A DNA stretch of 64,000 nucleotides from Streptomyces leeuwenhoekii. GTDB lineage: Bacteria > Actinomycetota > Actinomycetes > Streptomycetales > Streptomycetaceae. The number at the start of each line of letters is the position of its first letter. The first letter of the stretch is position 1. Both the position numbers and the translations under genes were made by a program. Where the stretch lies: assembly GCF_001013905.1 (NCBI RefSeq), contig NZ_LN831790.1:6834001-6898000 (forward strand), read 5' to 3'. The notes beneath the pieces are model-generated. The model saw nothing but the letters and a program-made list of their open reading frames with translations. It did not search any database and was not told where the DNA came from. Of this stretch, positions 18,845 to 26,918 are shown one piece after another.

Positions 18845-20182
18845 TCAGGACGTCCGCACCCGTGCGTACGCGGCGAGCAGGGACGCCGGCGGCAGCCGGA
18901 CGTCCTCCGTCTTGGGCAGGGCCGGGACGGGCGGGACGACGGTCGCGCCCGCGGTGGCGGCGTCGGGGAACTGCGGCTGCGGGGCGGGCGCGGCGACCTC
19001 GGTGAACGGGATGCCACTGGGTGCCGTCGGCGCCGCCCAGGTGCCGGCCGGCGAGGACGACCCGGCCGGAAGCGGGCAGGCCGCGGTCGTCGCGAGCCGG
19101 GCGGGCACGGTGGTGCGCAGATCGTTGCCCCGCAGGCAGTTGCCCCGTCCCCGCGTGGCGGTGGGGAACGTCCAGCCGACGTCGACGCCGTTGCCGGTGA
19201 AGGTGTTGTCCACGACCTGGTTGCCGACCGGAGATATGTCCGAGGTCGCGGTGATCAACAGCCCGGCGTTGCGGTGGCCGGAGATGCGGTTGCGGAGGAA
19301 CCGGTTGTCGCTGCCGCCGTCGACGCCGGCGCCGATGCCCCACCCGCCGTCGGCCTGCTCCGGGGTGTCCGTCCGCTGGTTGGCGGCGATCAGATTGCCC
19401 GCGATGACGGAGCCCTTCTGCGGGAGCAGCTTCTCCTGGTGGTTGGAGTTGGTGGTGAGCCCGACCCGGTTGCCGACCAGGCGGTTGCCGACCACGTACA
19501 TGTTCTCGCTGGCGTTGGTGCCCTCGTAACCGACCGCGTTGAGTTCGGCGACGTTGTCCCGCACCACGATGTTGCAGGGCTTGCACTGGCCGACATAGAT
19601 CCCCGAGTCGGCGCCGCCCGACGCGTACGAGTGCGCGATGACACCGTTCTGGGCGGAGAAGGCGTAGATGCCGTACAGACCGTTGCGGGTCGCGGTCACG
19701 TGGGAGACCAGGAACGACTTCAGGAAGGTGACGGGCTCGTCGCCGGTGTCGTAGCCGCCGCTTCCCCCCGGCAGACCGGCGGCCGCCTTCGCCGAACCGG
19801 TGACCAGGACCCCGTTCTGCGTGTTGTTCTGCACGGTCAGGTTCTCCACGGCCACCCCGGGCGCGGAGACGACGACGCCGTTCGGCTGCCGCAACCGCCC
19901 GTCGATGACGACCTTGTCCCGGGACAGACCGCGAAGAGTGATGCGCGCCGTGTCGATCCGCACCGACTCGTGGTACACACCCGGCGCGACCAGTACCAGG
20001 TCACCGGGTCGAGCCAGGGACACCGCAGCCGAGATCGTCGGGGCGTCGGCGGGTACGCGGATCGTCACCCGGGCACCGGCCGGACGCCGGCCCTCGCCCG
20101 ATCCGCCGTCGCCGCCGCAGCCGGCCACCAGTGTCAGCGTGCCCACTACCGCCGCCAGTACGCGAAGAGCTGATCCAGGCAT
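18845..20182 (-). CDS. secreted lipoprotein with right-handed beta-helix (PbH1) repeats
   Basis: The 445-residue protein starts with a lipoprotein signal (lipobox LVAGC, Cys near residue 21). After a Gly-rich spacer, a DUF1565-like opening (ADAPTISAAVSLARPGDLVLV) leads into a run of parallel beta-helix coils from about residue 60 to 350. The repeats show regular Asn and Gly turns (VENLTVQNNTQNGVLVTG, then IVVRDNVAELNAVGYEGTN). Such folds occur in polysaccharide lyases and in nitrous-oxide-reductase-accessory-type proteins, but no catalytic motif is clear. The short QCKPC pair could form a disulfide. It is divergent from the DyP peroxidase gene with 87 bases between starts. Confidence 0.75.
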   Translation of the reverse strand: MPGSALRVLAAVVGTLTLVAGCGGDGGSGEGRRPAGARVTIRVPADAPTISAAVSLARPGDLVLVAPGVYHESVRIDTARITLRGLSRDKVVIDGRLRQPNGVVVSAPGVAVENLTVQNNTQNGVLVTGSAKAAAGLPGGSGGYDTGDEPVTFLKSFLVSHVTATRNGLYGIYAFSAQNGVIAHSYASGGADSGIYVGQCKPCNIVVRDNVAELNAVGYEGTNASENMYVVGNRLVGNRVGLTTNSNHQEKLLPQKGSVIAGNLIAANQRTDTPEQADGGWGIGAGVDGGSDNRFLRNRISGHRNAGLLITATSDISPVGNQVVDNTFTGNGVDVGWTFPTATRGRGNCLRGNDLRTTVPARLATTAACPLPAGSSSPAGTWAAPTAPSGIPFTEVAAPAPQPQFPDAATAGATVVPPVPALPKTEDVRLPPASLLAAYARVRTS

Positions 20183-20269
20183 GATCCCAGTTTGGCACGG
20201 CGCCCAATTCCCCGCCGGAAAACGGAGGTTGACGGGCGCGCGCACTGCGGGTGTGGCACTCTGCACCCC

Positions 20270-21427
20270 ATGCGCCGAGCCGACCACCACCCGACACGCC
20301 GCAGGTTCCTCGAGGTCGCCGGCGCCATGACGGCCGCCGGTCTGACGGCCGGGTGCACAGCGGACTCCGCCCGGCCAAGCCGGCACGCCCCTGCCCCACG
20401 GGTCACGCCCCTGCCGGTCCCGGCGACGGGCCGCCATCAGGCGGGCATCACGCTCCCGCAGCCGGCCCAGCCCCACCTGCTCGCCGTGGTGGCCGACCTC
20501 GGTGCCACCGTGGCTCCCGGCCCGTTGCTGGCCGAACTCGGCCAGGCCATCCGCACCCTCACGGCGGGGACCGACAAGCGGCTGCTCGGCCTGCCGCCGG
20601 GCGACCTCACCGTGACCGTCGGCGTCGGCCCCCGGCTGGTGCGGATGGCCGGTGCCTCGTTGCCCGGCGCGGCCGACCTCCCGCGATTCTCCCGCGAGCG
20701 GATCGCCCCGCGAGCACGCGGCGGTGACCTGCTGTTCCAGATCTGCGCCGGCGACGCGCTGCTCCTGCCGGTCGTCGCCGCCGCGCTCGCGGACCAGGCC
20801 GGTGACCGGATCCGCGAACGCTGGCGCCAGTCCGCACACCGCGGTACGGACGTGTCCGTCGGCGACGGCCTCACCGCGCCGCGCAACCCGCTCGGTTTCA
20901 TCGACGGGATCGTGGGCCCGCACACGGCCGCCGAACAACGGCGCGACCTGTGGCTGGCGGGGCCGCCCGCGGTCGCGGGCGGCACCCTTGCCGTACTGCG
21001 GCGGATGGAACTCGACCTGCCGCGGTTCGCCGCACTGTCCCTCGCCGAACAGGAAGCCGTCATCGGGCGGCGCCGGGCCGACGGCGTCCCCCTCTCCGGC
21101 GGCAGGGCCGCCTCGGGCCCGGAACTCGGAGCCAAGACACCGGACGGGCGCTATCTCGTCCCCGCCGACGCCCATGCGTGCAGAGCGCACTCCTCCGTGG
21201 TCGGGGTGGGGCTCATGCTCCGCCGCTCCTACAGCACCGACGAGCCCGCCCCCGGCCTGTTCTTCATCAGCTTCCAGAACGAGCTGCGGACCTTCAGCTC
21301 CACCCTCACCCACATGGAGACCTCCGACGCGCTGCTGCCCTTCACCACCACGACCGCCGGCGCGACCTTCCTGATCCTCCCCGGCTTCGACCGCCGACAC
21401 CCGCTCGGTTCCGGGCTGTTCGGCTGA
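20270..21427 (+). CDS. Tat-exported DyP-type heme peroxidase (EfeB-like)
   Basis: The 385-residue protein begins with a twin-arginine signal (TRRRFLEVAGAMTAAGLTAGC), which may also be a lipobox. Two ferredoxin-like DyP domains follow. The distal GFIDG motif (about residue 208) carries the catalytic Asp, a proximal His candidate lies in DAHACRAHSS, and the distal Arg is in LMLRRSY. The family oxidises dyes, phenolics or porphyrins with peroxide; the EfeB branch works with iron uptake, but no efeU/efeO is present. The start ATG at 20270 lacks a visible Shine-Dalgarno and may be leaderless. An Fe-independent lignin-related role would suit the cellulolytic neighbourhood but is speculation. Confidence 0.8.
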   Translation: MRRADHHPTRRRFLEVAGAMTAAGLTAGCTADSARPSRHAPAPRVTPLPVPATGRHQAGITLPQPAQPHLLAVVADLGATVAPGPLLAELGQAIRTLTAGTDKRLLGLPPGDLTVTVGVGPRLVRMAGASLPGAADLPRFSRERIAPRARGGDLLFQICAGDALLLPVVAAALADQAGDRIRERWRQSAHRGTDVSVGDGLTAPRNPLGFIDGIVGPHTAAEQRRDLWLAGPPAVAGGTLAVLRRMELDLPRFAALSLAEQEAVIGRRRADGVPLSGGRAASGPELGAKTPDGRYLVPADAHACRAHSSVVGVGLMLRRSYSTDEPAPGLFFISFQNELRTFSSTLTHMETSDALLPFTTTTAGATFLILPGFDRRHPLGSGLFG

Positions 21428-21443
21428 TCACGACCGGCCTTTC

Positions 21444-21469
21444 GGGCGGACAGCCAGGCCTGTCCGCCC
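21444..21469. terminator. bidirectional hairpin between convergent genes
   Basis: Perfect ten-base arms GGGCGGACAG and CTGTCCGCCC enclose CCAGGC. The hairpin lies between the ends of the DyP gene and the facing ThuA gene and probably terminates both. Confidence 0.7.
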
Positions 21470-21476
21470 AGCATCC

Positions 21477-21853
21477 CTAGGGAAGAATCCATTTCTGGTT
21501 GGGGCCGGTGTGGCAGGTCCAGAGGTGGACGGGGGTGCCGTCGTTCCAAGTGGCGCCGGAGGCGTCGAGGCATTTGCCGGAGCGGGGGTTGCGGAGGGTG
21601 CCGTCGGGGTGGGGGGTCCATTGCTGTGCGCCGGTGCCGTTGCAGGTCCACAGTTGGACGCGGGTGCCGTCGGCGGTGCCGGCGGCGGAGATGTCGAGGC
21701 ATTTGCCGAGTGCCGTGAGGGTGTTGTCGGGGGTGACGGTCCAGTGCTGGGCGGGGGTGTCGTTGCAGGTCCAGATCTGGACCTTGGTGCCGTCGGCGGT
21801 GTGTGCGCCGTCGACGTCCAGGCACTTGCCGCCCACACCCCGCACCGCACCGG
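21477..21853 (-). repeat. 377-bp direct repeat, copy A (ricin-B module)
   Basis: This segment matches 23272-23648 at a constant offset of 1795 bases with about eight mismatches. It encodes the terminal ricin-B lectin domain of the ThuA-like protein. The near-identity at synonymous sites points to recent duplication or gene conversion. Confidence 0.95.
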
Positions 21854-23231
21854 TACGCGGACCGGGTGTGCCGCCCGCCTGTTTGACGCGGATGTCGCGG
21901 AACGCCACCTCGTCGCCGTCGCCGTGGTTCTGGATACCGATGTGTCCCTGGCGCAGGCTGCGCGCCGGGTCGGTGTTGGTGAAGTCGTTGATCTTCCGCC
22001 CGTTGAGGAAGACCTCCAGCCGTTCGCCGGTGACCCTGATCTCGTACGTGTTCCACTCGCCCGGCGGATTGAGGGCCGCGTCGCGCGCGGCGACGTCCGC
22101 GGACCGGAAGCCGTAGACGGAGCCGGTGGTGCGGTCGGGGGCGTCCGTCGCGTCGATCTGGATCTCGTACCCGTTGTTCACGGCCGACCACGGGTCGTCG
22201 GAGGCCGGGAAGCCCACGAACACGCCCGAGTTGTCGTCGCCCTGCGCCTTCCAGTCCAGCTTGAGGGAGTAGTCGCCGGTGAACTCCCGCGCGGCGTACC
22301 ACAGCATGCCCAGGCCCCCGGTGGAGGTGAGCGTGCCGTCGGCGAGGGTGAACCCGCCGGGGCCGGCCTGCCTCCAGCCGGTGGTGCCGGTGCCGTCGAA
22401 CAGGGCCGTGTAGCCCGTCTCGGGGCGGCAGTCGGCCTCGGTCATGCCGGCGGCCCAGCGGATGCCGCCCAGCAGGTGCCGGCGGAAGGCGGGCTCGGTG
22501 AAGGACTCGTCGGTGTGGCCGCCCCCGGTGTAGAAGGCCCGGCCGCCCTGGTAGTCCTTGCACCAGGCGATCGGGTGGTCGCCGGACATCGCGCCGCCCG
22601 AGTAGCTCGACTCGTCCAGGGAGGCCAGGACGTGGGCGGTGGTGCGGGGATTGGTGCGGTAGTCGTACCACTCGTCGGTCCGCTGCCAGGCGGCGCCCAG
22701 GTGGGCGGTGGCGTCGTGCGCCCGGTCCTCGACCTCGACGGTGGCGGACTGGACGGCGGGGTGGGAGCGGAACCAGGCCCCGGCCAGCCCGCCGTAGAAC
22801 GGCCAGTCGTACTCGGTGTCGGCGGCGGCGTGGACGCCCACGTAGCCTCCGCCGCCCTGGATGTACTGCTCGAACGCGGTCTGCTGGGCGCCGTTCAGCA
22901 CATCGCCCGTCGTGGAGAGGAAGACCACCGCCTCGTACCGGGCGAGGTTCCCGGTGGTGAACGCCGCCGCGTCCTCGGTGGCGTCGACACCGAAGCCGTG
23001 CGCGGCGCCCAGGTCGCGCAGGGCGGCGATCCCGTCGTCGATGGAGGAGTGGCGGAAGCCGGCCGTCTTGGAGAAGACCAGGACCTCGTACGCCGGGTCG
23101 GCCGCGGCGGACGCGGCACGGGGCACGGGCGCCGCGGTGTCCGCGGGTGCGGGCCGGGCCCAAGCCTGCGGTGCGGCGCACAGCACGGCACCGGCGAACA
23201 GGCCGATGGCCGCCAGGAGTTGCTTGCGCAT
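21477..23231 (-). CDS. secreted ThuA-like / DUF1080 (3-keto-disaccharide hydrolase) / ricin-B protein
   Basis: The 584-residue modular exported protein begins with a signal peptide (AAIGLFAGAVLCAAPQAWA). A ThuA-like glutamine-amidotransferase-fold domain follows (about 47-265: VLVFSKTAGFRHSSI, GYVGVHAAADTEYDWPFYG). The next domain is DUF1080/3-keto-disaccharide hydrolase, a concanavalin-like fold (about 272-450: LFDGTGTTGW, DNSGVFVGFP, EWNTYEIRV). A ricin-B lectin trefoil with three QxW-type repeats closes the protein (about 458-584). ThuA and DUF1080 families act on 3-keto-glycosides. The ATG at 23231 has GGAGG upstream. The preceding gene ends 40 bases away, so it is the second cistron of an operon with the dehydrogenase. 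Confidence 0.8.
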   Translation of the reverse strand: MRKQLLAAIGLFAGAVLCAAPQAWARPAPADTAAPVPRAASAAADPAYEVLVFSKTAGFRHSSIDDGIAALRDLGAAHGFGVDATEDAAAFTTGNLARYEAVVFLSTTGDVLNGAQQTAFEQYIQGGGGYVGVHAAADTEYDWPFYGGLAGAWFRSHPAVQSATVEVEDRAHDATAHLGAAWQRTDEWYDYRTNPRTTAHVLASLDESSYSGGAMSGDHPIAWCKDYQGGRAFYTGGGHTDESFTEPAFRRHLLGGIRWAAGMTEADCRPETGYTALFDGTGTTGWRQAGPGGFTLADGTLTSTGGLGMLWYAAREFTGDYSLKLDWKAQGDDNSGVFVGFPASDDPWSAVNNGYEIQIDATDAPDRTTGSVYGFRSADVAARDAALNPPGEWNTYEIRVTGERLEVFLNGRKINDFTNTDPARSLRQGHIGIQNHGDGDEVAFRDIRVKQAGGTPGPRTGAVRGVGGKCLDVDGAHTADGTKVQIWTCNDTPAQHWTVTPDNTLTALGKCLDISAAGTADGTRVQLWTCNGTGAQQWTPHPDGTLRNPRSGKCLDASGATWNDGTPVHLWTCHTGPNQKWILP

Positions 23232-23271
23232 GGGTGGCGCCTCCGTTCGATCGGGCAGGGCGGGGGCGGGT

Positions 23272-23648
23272 CTAGGGAAGGGTCCATTTCTGGTTGGGGC
23301 CGGTGTGGCAGGTCCAGAGGTGGACGGGGGTGCCGTCGTTCCAAGTGGCGCCGGAGGCGTCGAGGCATTTGCCGGAGCGGGGGTTGCGGAGGGTGCCGTC
23401 GGGGTGGGGGGTCCATTGCTGTGCGCCGGTGCCGTTGCAGGTCCACAGCTGGACCTTGGTGCCGTCGGCGGTGCCGGCGGCGGAGATGTCGAGGCATTTG
23501 CCGAGTGCCGTGAGGGTGTTGTCGGGGGTGACGGTCCAGTGCTGGGCGGGGGTGTCGTTGCAGGTCCAGATCTGGACCTTGGTGCCGTCGGCGGTGTGTG
23601 CGCCGTCGACGTCCAGGCACTTGCCGCCCACGCCCCGCACGGCACCGG
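23272..23648 (-). repeat. 377-bp direct repeat, copy B (ricin-B module)
   Basis: This copy encodes the terminal lectin domain of the sugar dehydrogenase gene. Recombination with copy A would delete the whole ThuA-like gene while leaving a functional lectin end on the dehydrogenase. Confidence 0.95.
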
Positions 23649-26127
23649 CGCGGGTGCCGTCGTCGCCGGTGGTGAAGGAGAACTCGTCCACGTCGAAGAG
23701 CGAGCCGATGCCGCCCTTGAAGACGAGGTACAGGGTGGTGGTGCCGGCCGGCCGGCTGCCGAGCGCGGTGCTCACGTCCTGGAAGGTCTCCCAGCCGCCG
23801 GTGACGGGTACCGCCACGGTGCCCAGCAGGGTGCCGGTGGGCGACCCGGCCCGTACCTCGATGGTGCCGCCGGTGCCGGCGGAGGAGACCCGGGCGGTGA
23901 ACGTCCGGGCGTCGTCCAGCGCGTACGGCGTGAAGGAGATCCAGTCGCCGTTGTCGATGTGGCCGACCGTCCGGCCGCCGTGCGCCGGGGCGTGGGCGAC
24001 GACCTGGACGCCCGAGGAGCCGCCGTGGTGCTCGGCCTGCCGGTGGCTGGGCTGGGTGATGTGCTGGTCGTGCGTGGTCAGCGCGGGCTGGCCGCCGGCG
24101 CCTCGGTCGGTGTACTCGGCGTCGATGACGCCGAAGATGTTGGCGTTGGGGTCGTGCTCGCCGTCCGCCAGGGTCTGCAGGGTGCCGGAGCAGCCGGTCG
24201 CCGAGGTCTGCGGGTGGCCGTGGCTGTCGTGCCCGACGATGAAGGTCACCTTGACCCTGGAGCAGTCGATCGTGCCGTCCTCGGGGTCGGTCACCGTCAC
24301 CTTGAACGGGATGGCGTCACCGAAGTCGTGGATGCGGCCGTCGGCGGGCAGGTCCAGCCGGACCGAGGGCGCGGTGTTGCCGACCGTGACGAGCACCGAG
24401 GCCGTCGCCCGCTTCCCGGTGGCGTCGGTGACCGTGAGGGTGGCGGTGTACCGGCCGTTGGCGGTGTACGTGTGCGAGGGGTTGGCGGCGGTGGAGGTGG
24501 CGCCGTCGCCGAAGGCCCAGGCGTAGGAGAGCGCGTCGCCGTCCGCGTCGGAGGTGCCGGCGGAGGAGAAGGCGACGGTGAGCGGGGCGGTGCCGGAGGT
24601 CCTGTCGGCCTCGGCCCGGGCCACGGGGGCGTGTCCGCCGGTGACGTGCTCGATGCGGTACAGCGCGGAGTTGGCGTCGCCGTTGAAGTAGCCGGTGCCG
24701 TAGTCCAGGACGTACAGCGCCCCGTCCGGGCCGAAGGCCATGTCCATCACCTGGGTGCCGCTCCAGGGGAAGGGGTCGATCGACTGCACGGTGCCGTCGC
24801 CGGCGGTGCCGATCCGCTTGATCCAGCGGCGGCCGAACTCGCCGGCGAAGAAGTCCCCGTCGTACTCCTGCGGGAACTTCACCTCGGACACCGAGGCGGC
24901 GTCGTAGCGGTAGACGGGGCCGCCCATCGGCGACTCCGAGCCGCTGCCGAACTCCGGCACCGAGTCGCCGTCGTACGGGATCCAGGCGGGCTGGGCGGGC
25001 GGCAGGTCGGTCAGCCCGGTGTTGCGGGGGGAGGTGTTCCGCGGCGCCGCGCAGTCGAACTTCGCGCCCGGGGCGGAGGAGGCGAAGTCGTGGTCCGTGT
25101 AGGCGTCGTTCCTGCCGGTGCAGTACGGCCAGCCGTAGTTGCCCGCCTTGGTGATCCGGTTGAACTCGACCTGTCCGGCGGGCCCTCGGGTGGGACTGGC
25201 CGTACCGGCGTCGGGGCCGTAGTCGCCGAGGTGGACGATGCCGGTCGCCTTGTCGACGCTCATCCGGAAGGGGTTGCGGAAGCCCATCGCGTAGATCTCC
25301 GGGCGGGTCCTGGCGGTGCCCGGCGGGAAGAGGTTGCCGCTCGGGATCGTGTACGAGCCGTCCGCCTGGACCTTGATGCGCAGCACCTTGCCGCGCAGGT
25401 CGTTGGTGTTGCCCGACGAACGCTGGGCGTCGTAGGCGGGGTTGCGGGAGGCGCGCTCGTCGATGGGGGTGTAGCCGTCGGAGGCGAACGGGTTGGTGTC
25501 GTCGCCCGTCGACAGATAGAGGTTGCCCTGCGCGTCGAAGTCGATGTCGCCGCCGACGTGGCAGCAGATGCCGCGGGAGGCCGGCACGTCGAGGATCTTC
25601 TTCTCGTCGGCGGTGTCCAGGGTGCCGTCGGCCCTCAGCACGAACCGGGACAGCCGGTTGACCCCGTCGTACGGTGCGAAGTCGGCGGCCGTGCCGTCCG
25701 CCGGGGCGTCGCCGGCCGGGGTGGCGAGCCGGGGCGCGTAGTAGAGGTAGACGAAGCGGTTGGAGGCGAAGCCGGGATCGACGGCGACGCCCTGGAGTCC
25801 TTCCTCGTCGTGGCTGTAGACGTCGAGCTTCCCCGCCACCTTGGTGGTGCCGGCGGCGTCGGTCAGCCGCAGCGTCCCGTCGCGCGAGGTGTGCAGCACC
25901 GAACGGTCGGGGAGCACCGCGAGCGTCATCGGCTCACCGGTCTCGGCGACGCCCTTGGCGAGCGTGACCTGCTGGAACTCCGCGGCGGCCGGCGCGGCCG
26001 GGCCCTCGTCCCGGTCCGCTGCCACCGCCGTGGCCGGAGGGAGGAGGCAGCCCGCGGCGCACACGGCCGCGAGGGCGAGCGAGCGAAGGCCACGTCTGCG
26101 TGCTGGTCCTGACTCTCTTGTGCGCAC
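23272..26127 (-). CDS. secreted PQQ-type sugar dehydrogenase with PKD, CBM6 and ricin-B modules
   Basis: The 951-residue exported enzyme begins with a signal peptide (SLALAAVCAAGCLLPPATAVA). A six-bladed aldose dehydrogenase domain follows (about 50-470: YSHDEEGLQGVAVDPGF, DLRGKVLRIKVQADG, GYGPDA-type loops). A PKD domain comes next (about 495-580: SYAWAFGDGATSTAANPSHT), then a linker domain, a CBM6-like module (about 690-815: HIDNGDWISFTPYAL) and ricin-B (822-951). The family oxidises sugars with PQQ; PQQ genes are not in the window. The start is a GTG at 26127 with AGGGAG nine bases upstream. With the downstream ThuA-DUF1080 gene it suggests oxidation of glycosides to keto or lactone forms followed by cleavage, bound to polysaccharide. 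Confidence 0.8.
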   Translation of the reverse strand: MRTRESGPARRRGLRSLALAAVCAAGCLLPPATAVAADRDEGPAAPAAAEFQQVTLAKGVAETGEPMTLAVLPDRSVLHTSRDGTLRLTDAAGTTKVAGKLDVYSHDEEGLQGVAVDPGFASNRFVYLYYAPRLATPAGDAPADGTAADFAPYDGVNRLSRFVLRADGTLDTADEKKILDVPASRGICCHVGGDIDFDAQGNLYLSTGDDTNPFASDGYTPIDERASRNPAYDAQRSSGNTNDLRGKVLRIKVQADGSYTIPSGNLFPPGTARTRPEIYAMGFRNPFRMSVDKATGIVHLGDYGPDAGTASPTRGPAGQVEFNRITKAGNYGWPYCTGRNDAYTDHDFASSAPGAKFDCAAPRNTSPRNTGLTDLPPAQPAWIPYDGDSVPEFGSGSESPMGGPVYRYDAASVSEVKFPQEYDGDFFAGEFGRRWIKRIGTAGDGTVQSIDPFPWSGTQVMDMAFGPDGALYVLDYGTGYFNGDANSALYRIEHVTGGHAPVARAEADRTSGTAPLTVAFSSAGTSDADGDALSYAWAFGDGATSTAANPSHTYTANGRYTATLTVTDATGKRATASVLVTVGNTAPSVRLDLPADGRIHDFGDAIPFKVTVTDPEDGTIDCSRVKVTFIVGHDSHGHPQTSATGCSGTLQTLADGEHDPNANIFGVIDAEYTDRGAGGQPALTTHDQHITQPSHRQAEHHGGSSGVQVVAHAPAHGGRTVGHIDNGDWISFTPYALDDARTFTARVSSAGTGGTIEVRAGSPTGTLLGTVAVPVTGGWETFQDVSTALGSRPAGTTTLYLVFKGGIGSLFDVDEFSFTTGDDGTRAGAVRGVGGKCLDVDGAHTADGTKVQIWTCNDTPAQHWTVTPDNTLTALGKCLDISAAGTADGTKVQLWTCNGTGAQQWTPHPDGTLRNPRSGKCLDASGATWNDGTPVHLWTCHTGPNQKWTLP

Positions 26128-26452
26128 AGGTGTCTCCCTGGGACGGGGGTGGCGGCAGGCGGCGTCCGGCCTGCCGGGGAGTACGGGCGCGCGCCGCCGC
26201 GCCGTGTGGAGCGGGCGTGCAGAAAGGGCGTGCGGCACAGGGGTGCGGAACACCGGCCGACCTACGATTGACCGGGTCACATCAAGTTGAAGCTAGCGGC
26301 GTTCCCCGGGAGGCGTAACCCCTTCCGCACGAGAACTCCGCGCTTTTTCCATGCCCGGGACAAAGTGGCGGCCGCGCGGGTGCCCGGCGGCCGGGAACGC
26401 CGCCGAGCCGGGGGCGAGGCCCCCGCGAACCGCGCCCGGTAGGCTCGCCCGT
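26128..26452. other. 325-bp divergent promoter region
   Basis: This region lies between the divergent sugar dehydrogenase and isomerase genes. A less G+C-rich patch at 26270-26300 probably contains the minus-strand promoter, but no clean -35/-10 pair stands out. The right-hand end holds the leaderless promoter described separately. Confidence 0.4.
26440..26445 (+). promoter_or_regulatory. -10 box of a leaderless promoter
   Basis: TAGGCT lies seven bases before the ATG at 26453 and no Shine-Dalgarno is present. Transcription would start at or next to the start codon. Confidence 0.5.
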
Positions 26453-26908
26453 ATGCGGATCTCCGTCTCCTCCGACATGGACGAACCCGTGGCCCGCCTC
26501 CTCGTCGAGGAGCTGCGTCGGCGCGGCCACGAGGTGCTCCCGCACGGCGCGCTCCAGCCCGGGGAGGACAGCCGGTGGGCGGTGTGCTCCGAGCGGGCGG
26601 CCCGGGACGTGGCCGCCGGGACGGCCGACCAGGCCGTGGTGTGCTGCTGGACCGGGACCGGCGCGTCGATCGCCGCCAACAAGGTGCCCGGCGTCCGGGC
26701 GGCCCTGTGCGCGGACGCCTACACGGCGGACGGGGCGCGCCGCTGGAACGACGCCAACGTGCTCGCACTCAGCCTCCGGCTGACCTCCGAGCCGCTGCTC
26801 AAGGAGATCCTCGACGCCTGGTTCGCGGGCACGGCCGGCGACGAGGCGGAGGACCGGGAGAACCGGGCGCACGTGGAGCGGCTCGACCGGGGCCGAGCCG
26901 CTCCGTAG
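26453..26908 (+). CDS. RpiB/LacA/LacB-family sugar-phosphate isomerase
   Basis: This 151-residue cytoplasmic isomerase interconverts aldose and ketose phosphates. The N-terminal strand MRISVSSDMDEPVARLL and the phosphate-binding region WTGTGASIAANKVPGVRAAL match the RpiB fold. The active-site Cys is the one before WTGTG, and RRWNDANVLALSLR supplies the conserved Asn-Asp-Ala-Asn. The CCWTGTG variant differs from the CGTGIG of enteric RpiB and is common in actinobacterial paralogues, so the physiological sugar may not be ribose 5-phosphate. The start is fixed by the leaderless layout. Confidence 0.8.
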   Translation: MRISVSSDMDEPVARLLVEELRRRGHEVLPHGALQPGEDSRWAVCSERAARDVAAGTADQAVVCCWTGTGASIAANKVPGVRAALCADAYTADGARRWNDANVLALSLRLTSEPLLKEILDAWFAGTAGDEAEDRENRAHVERLDRGRAAP

Positions 26909-26918
26909 CCGGGCCGGG

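Noticed and set aside
18845..21400. Extended start for the beta-helix lipoprotein giving 851 residues
   Set aside because: The extra N-terminal half is antisense to the DyP peroxidase gene; the lipoprotein signal at 20182 marks the true start.
22861..26112. Plus-strand ORF of more than 1000 codons opposite the sugar dehydrogenase
   Set aside because: It is the antisense of a well-recognised enzyme and has a biased Val/Gly/Arg composition.
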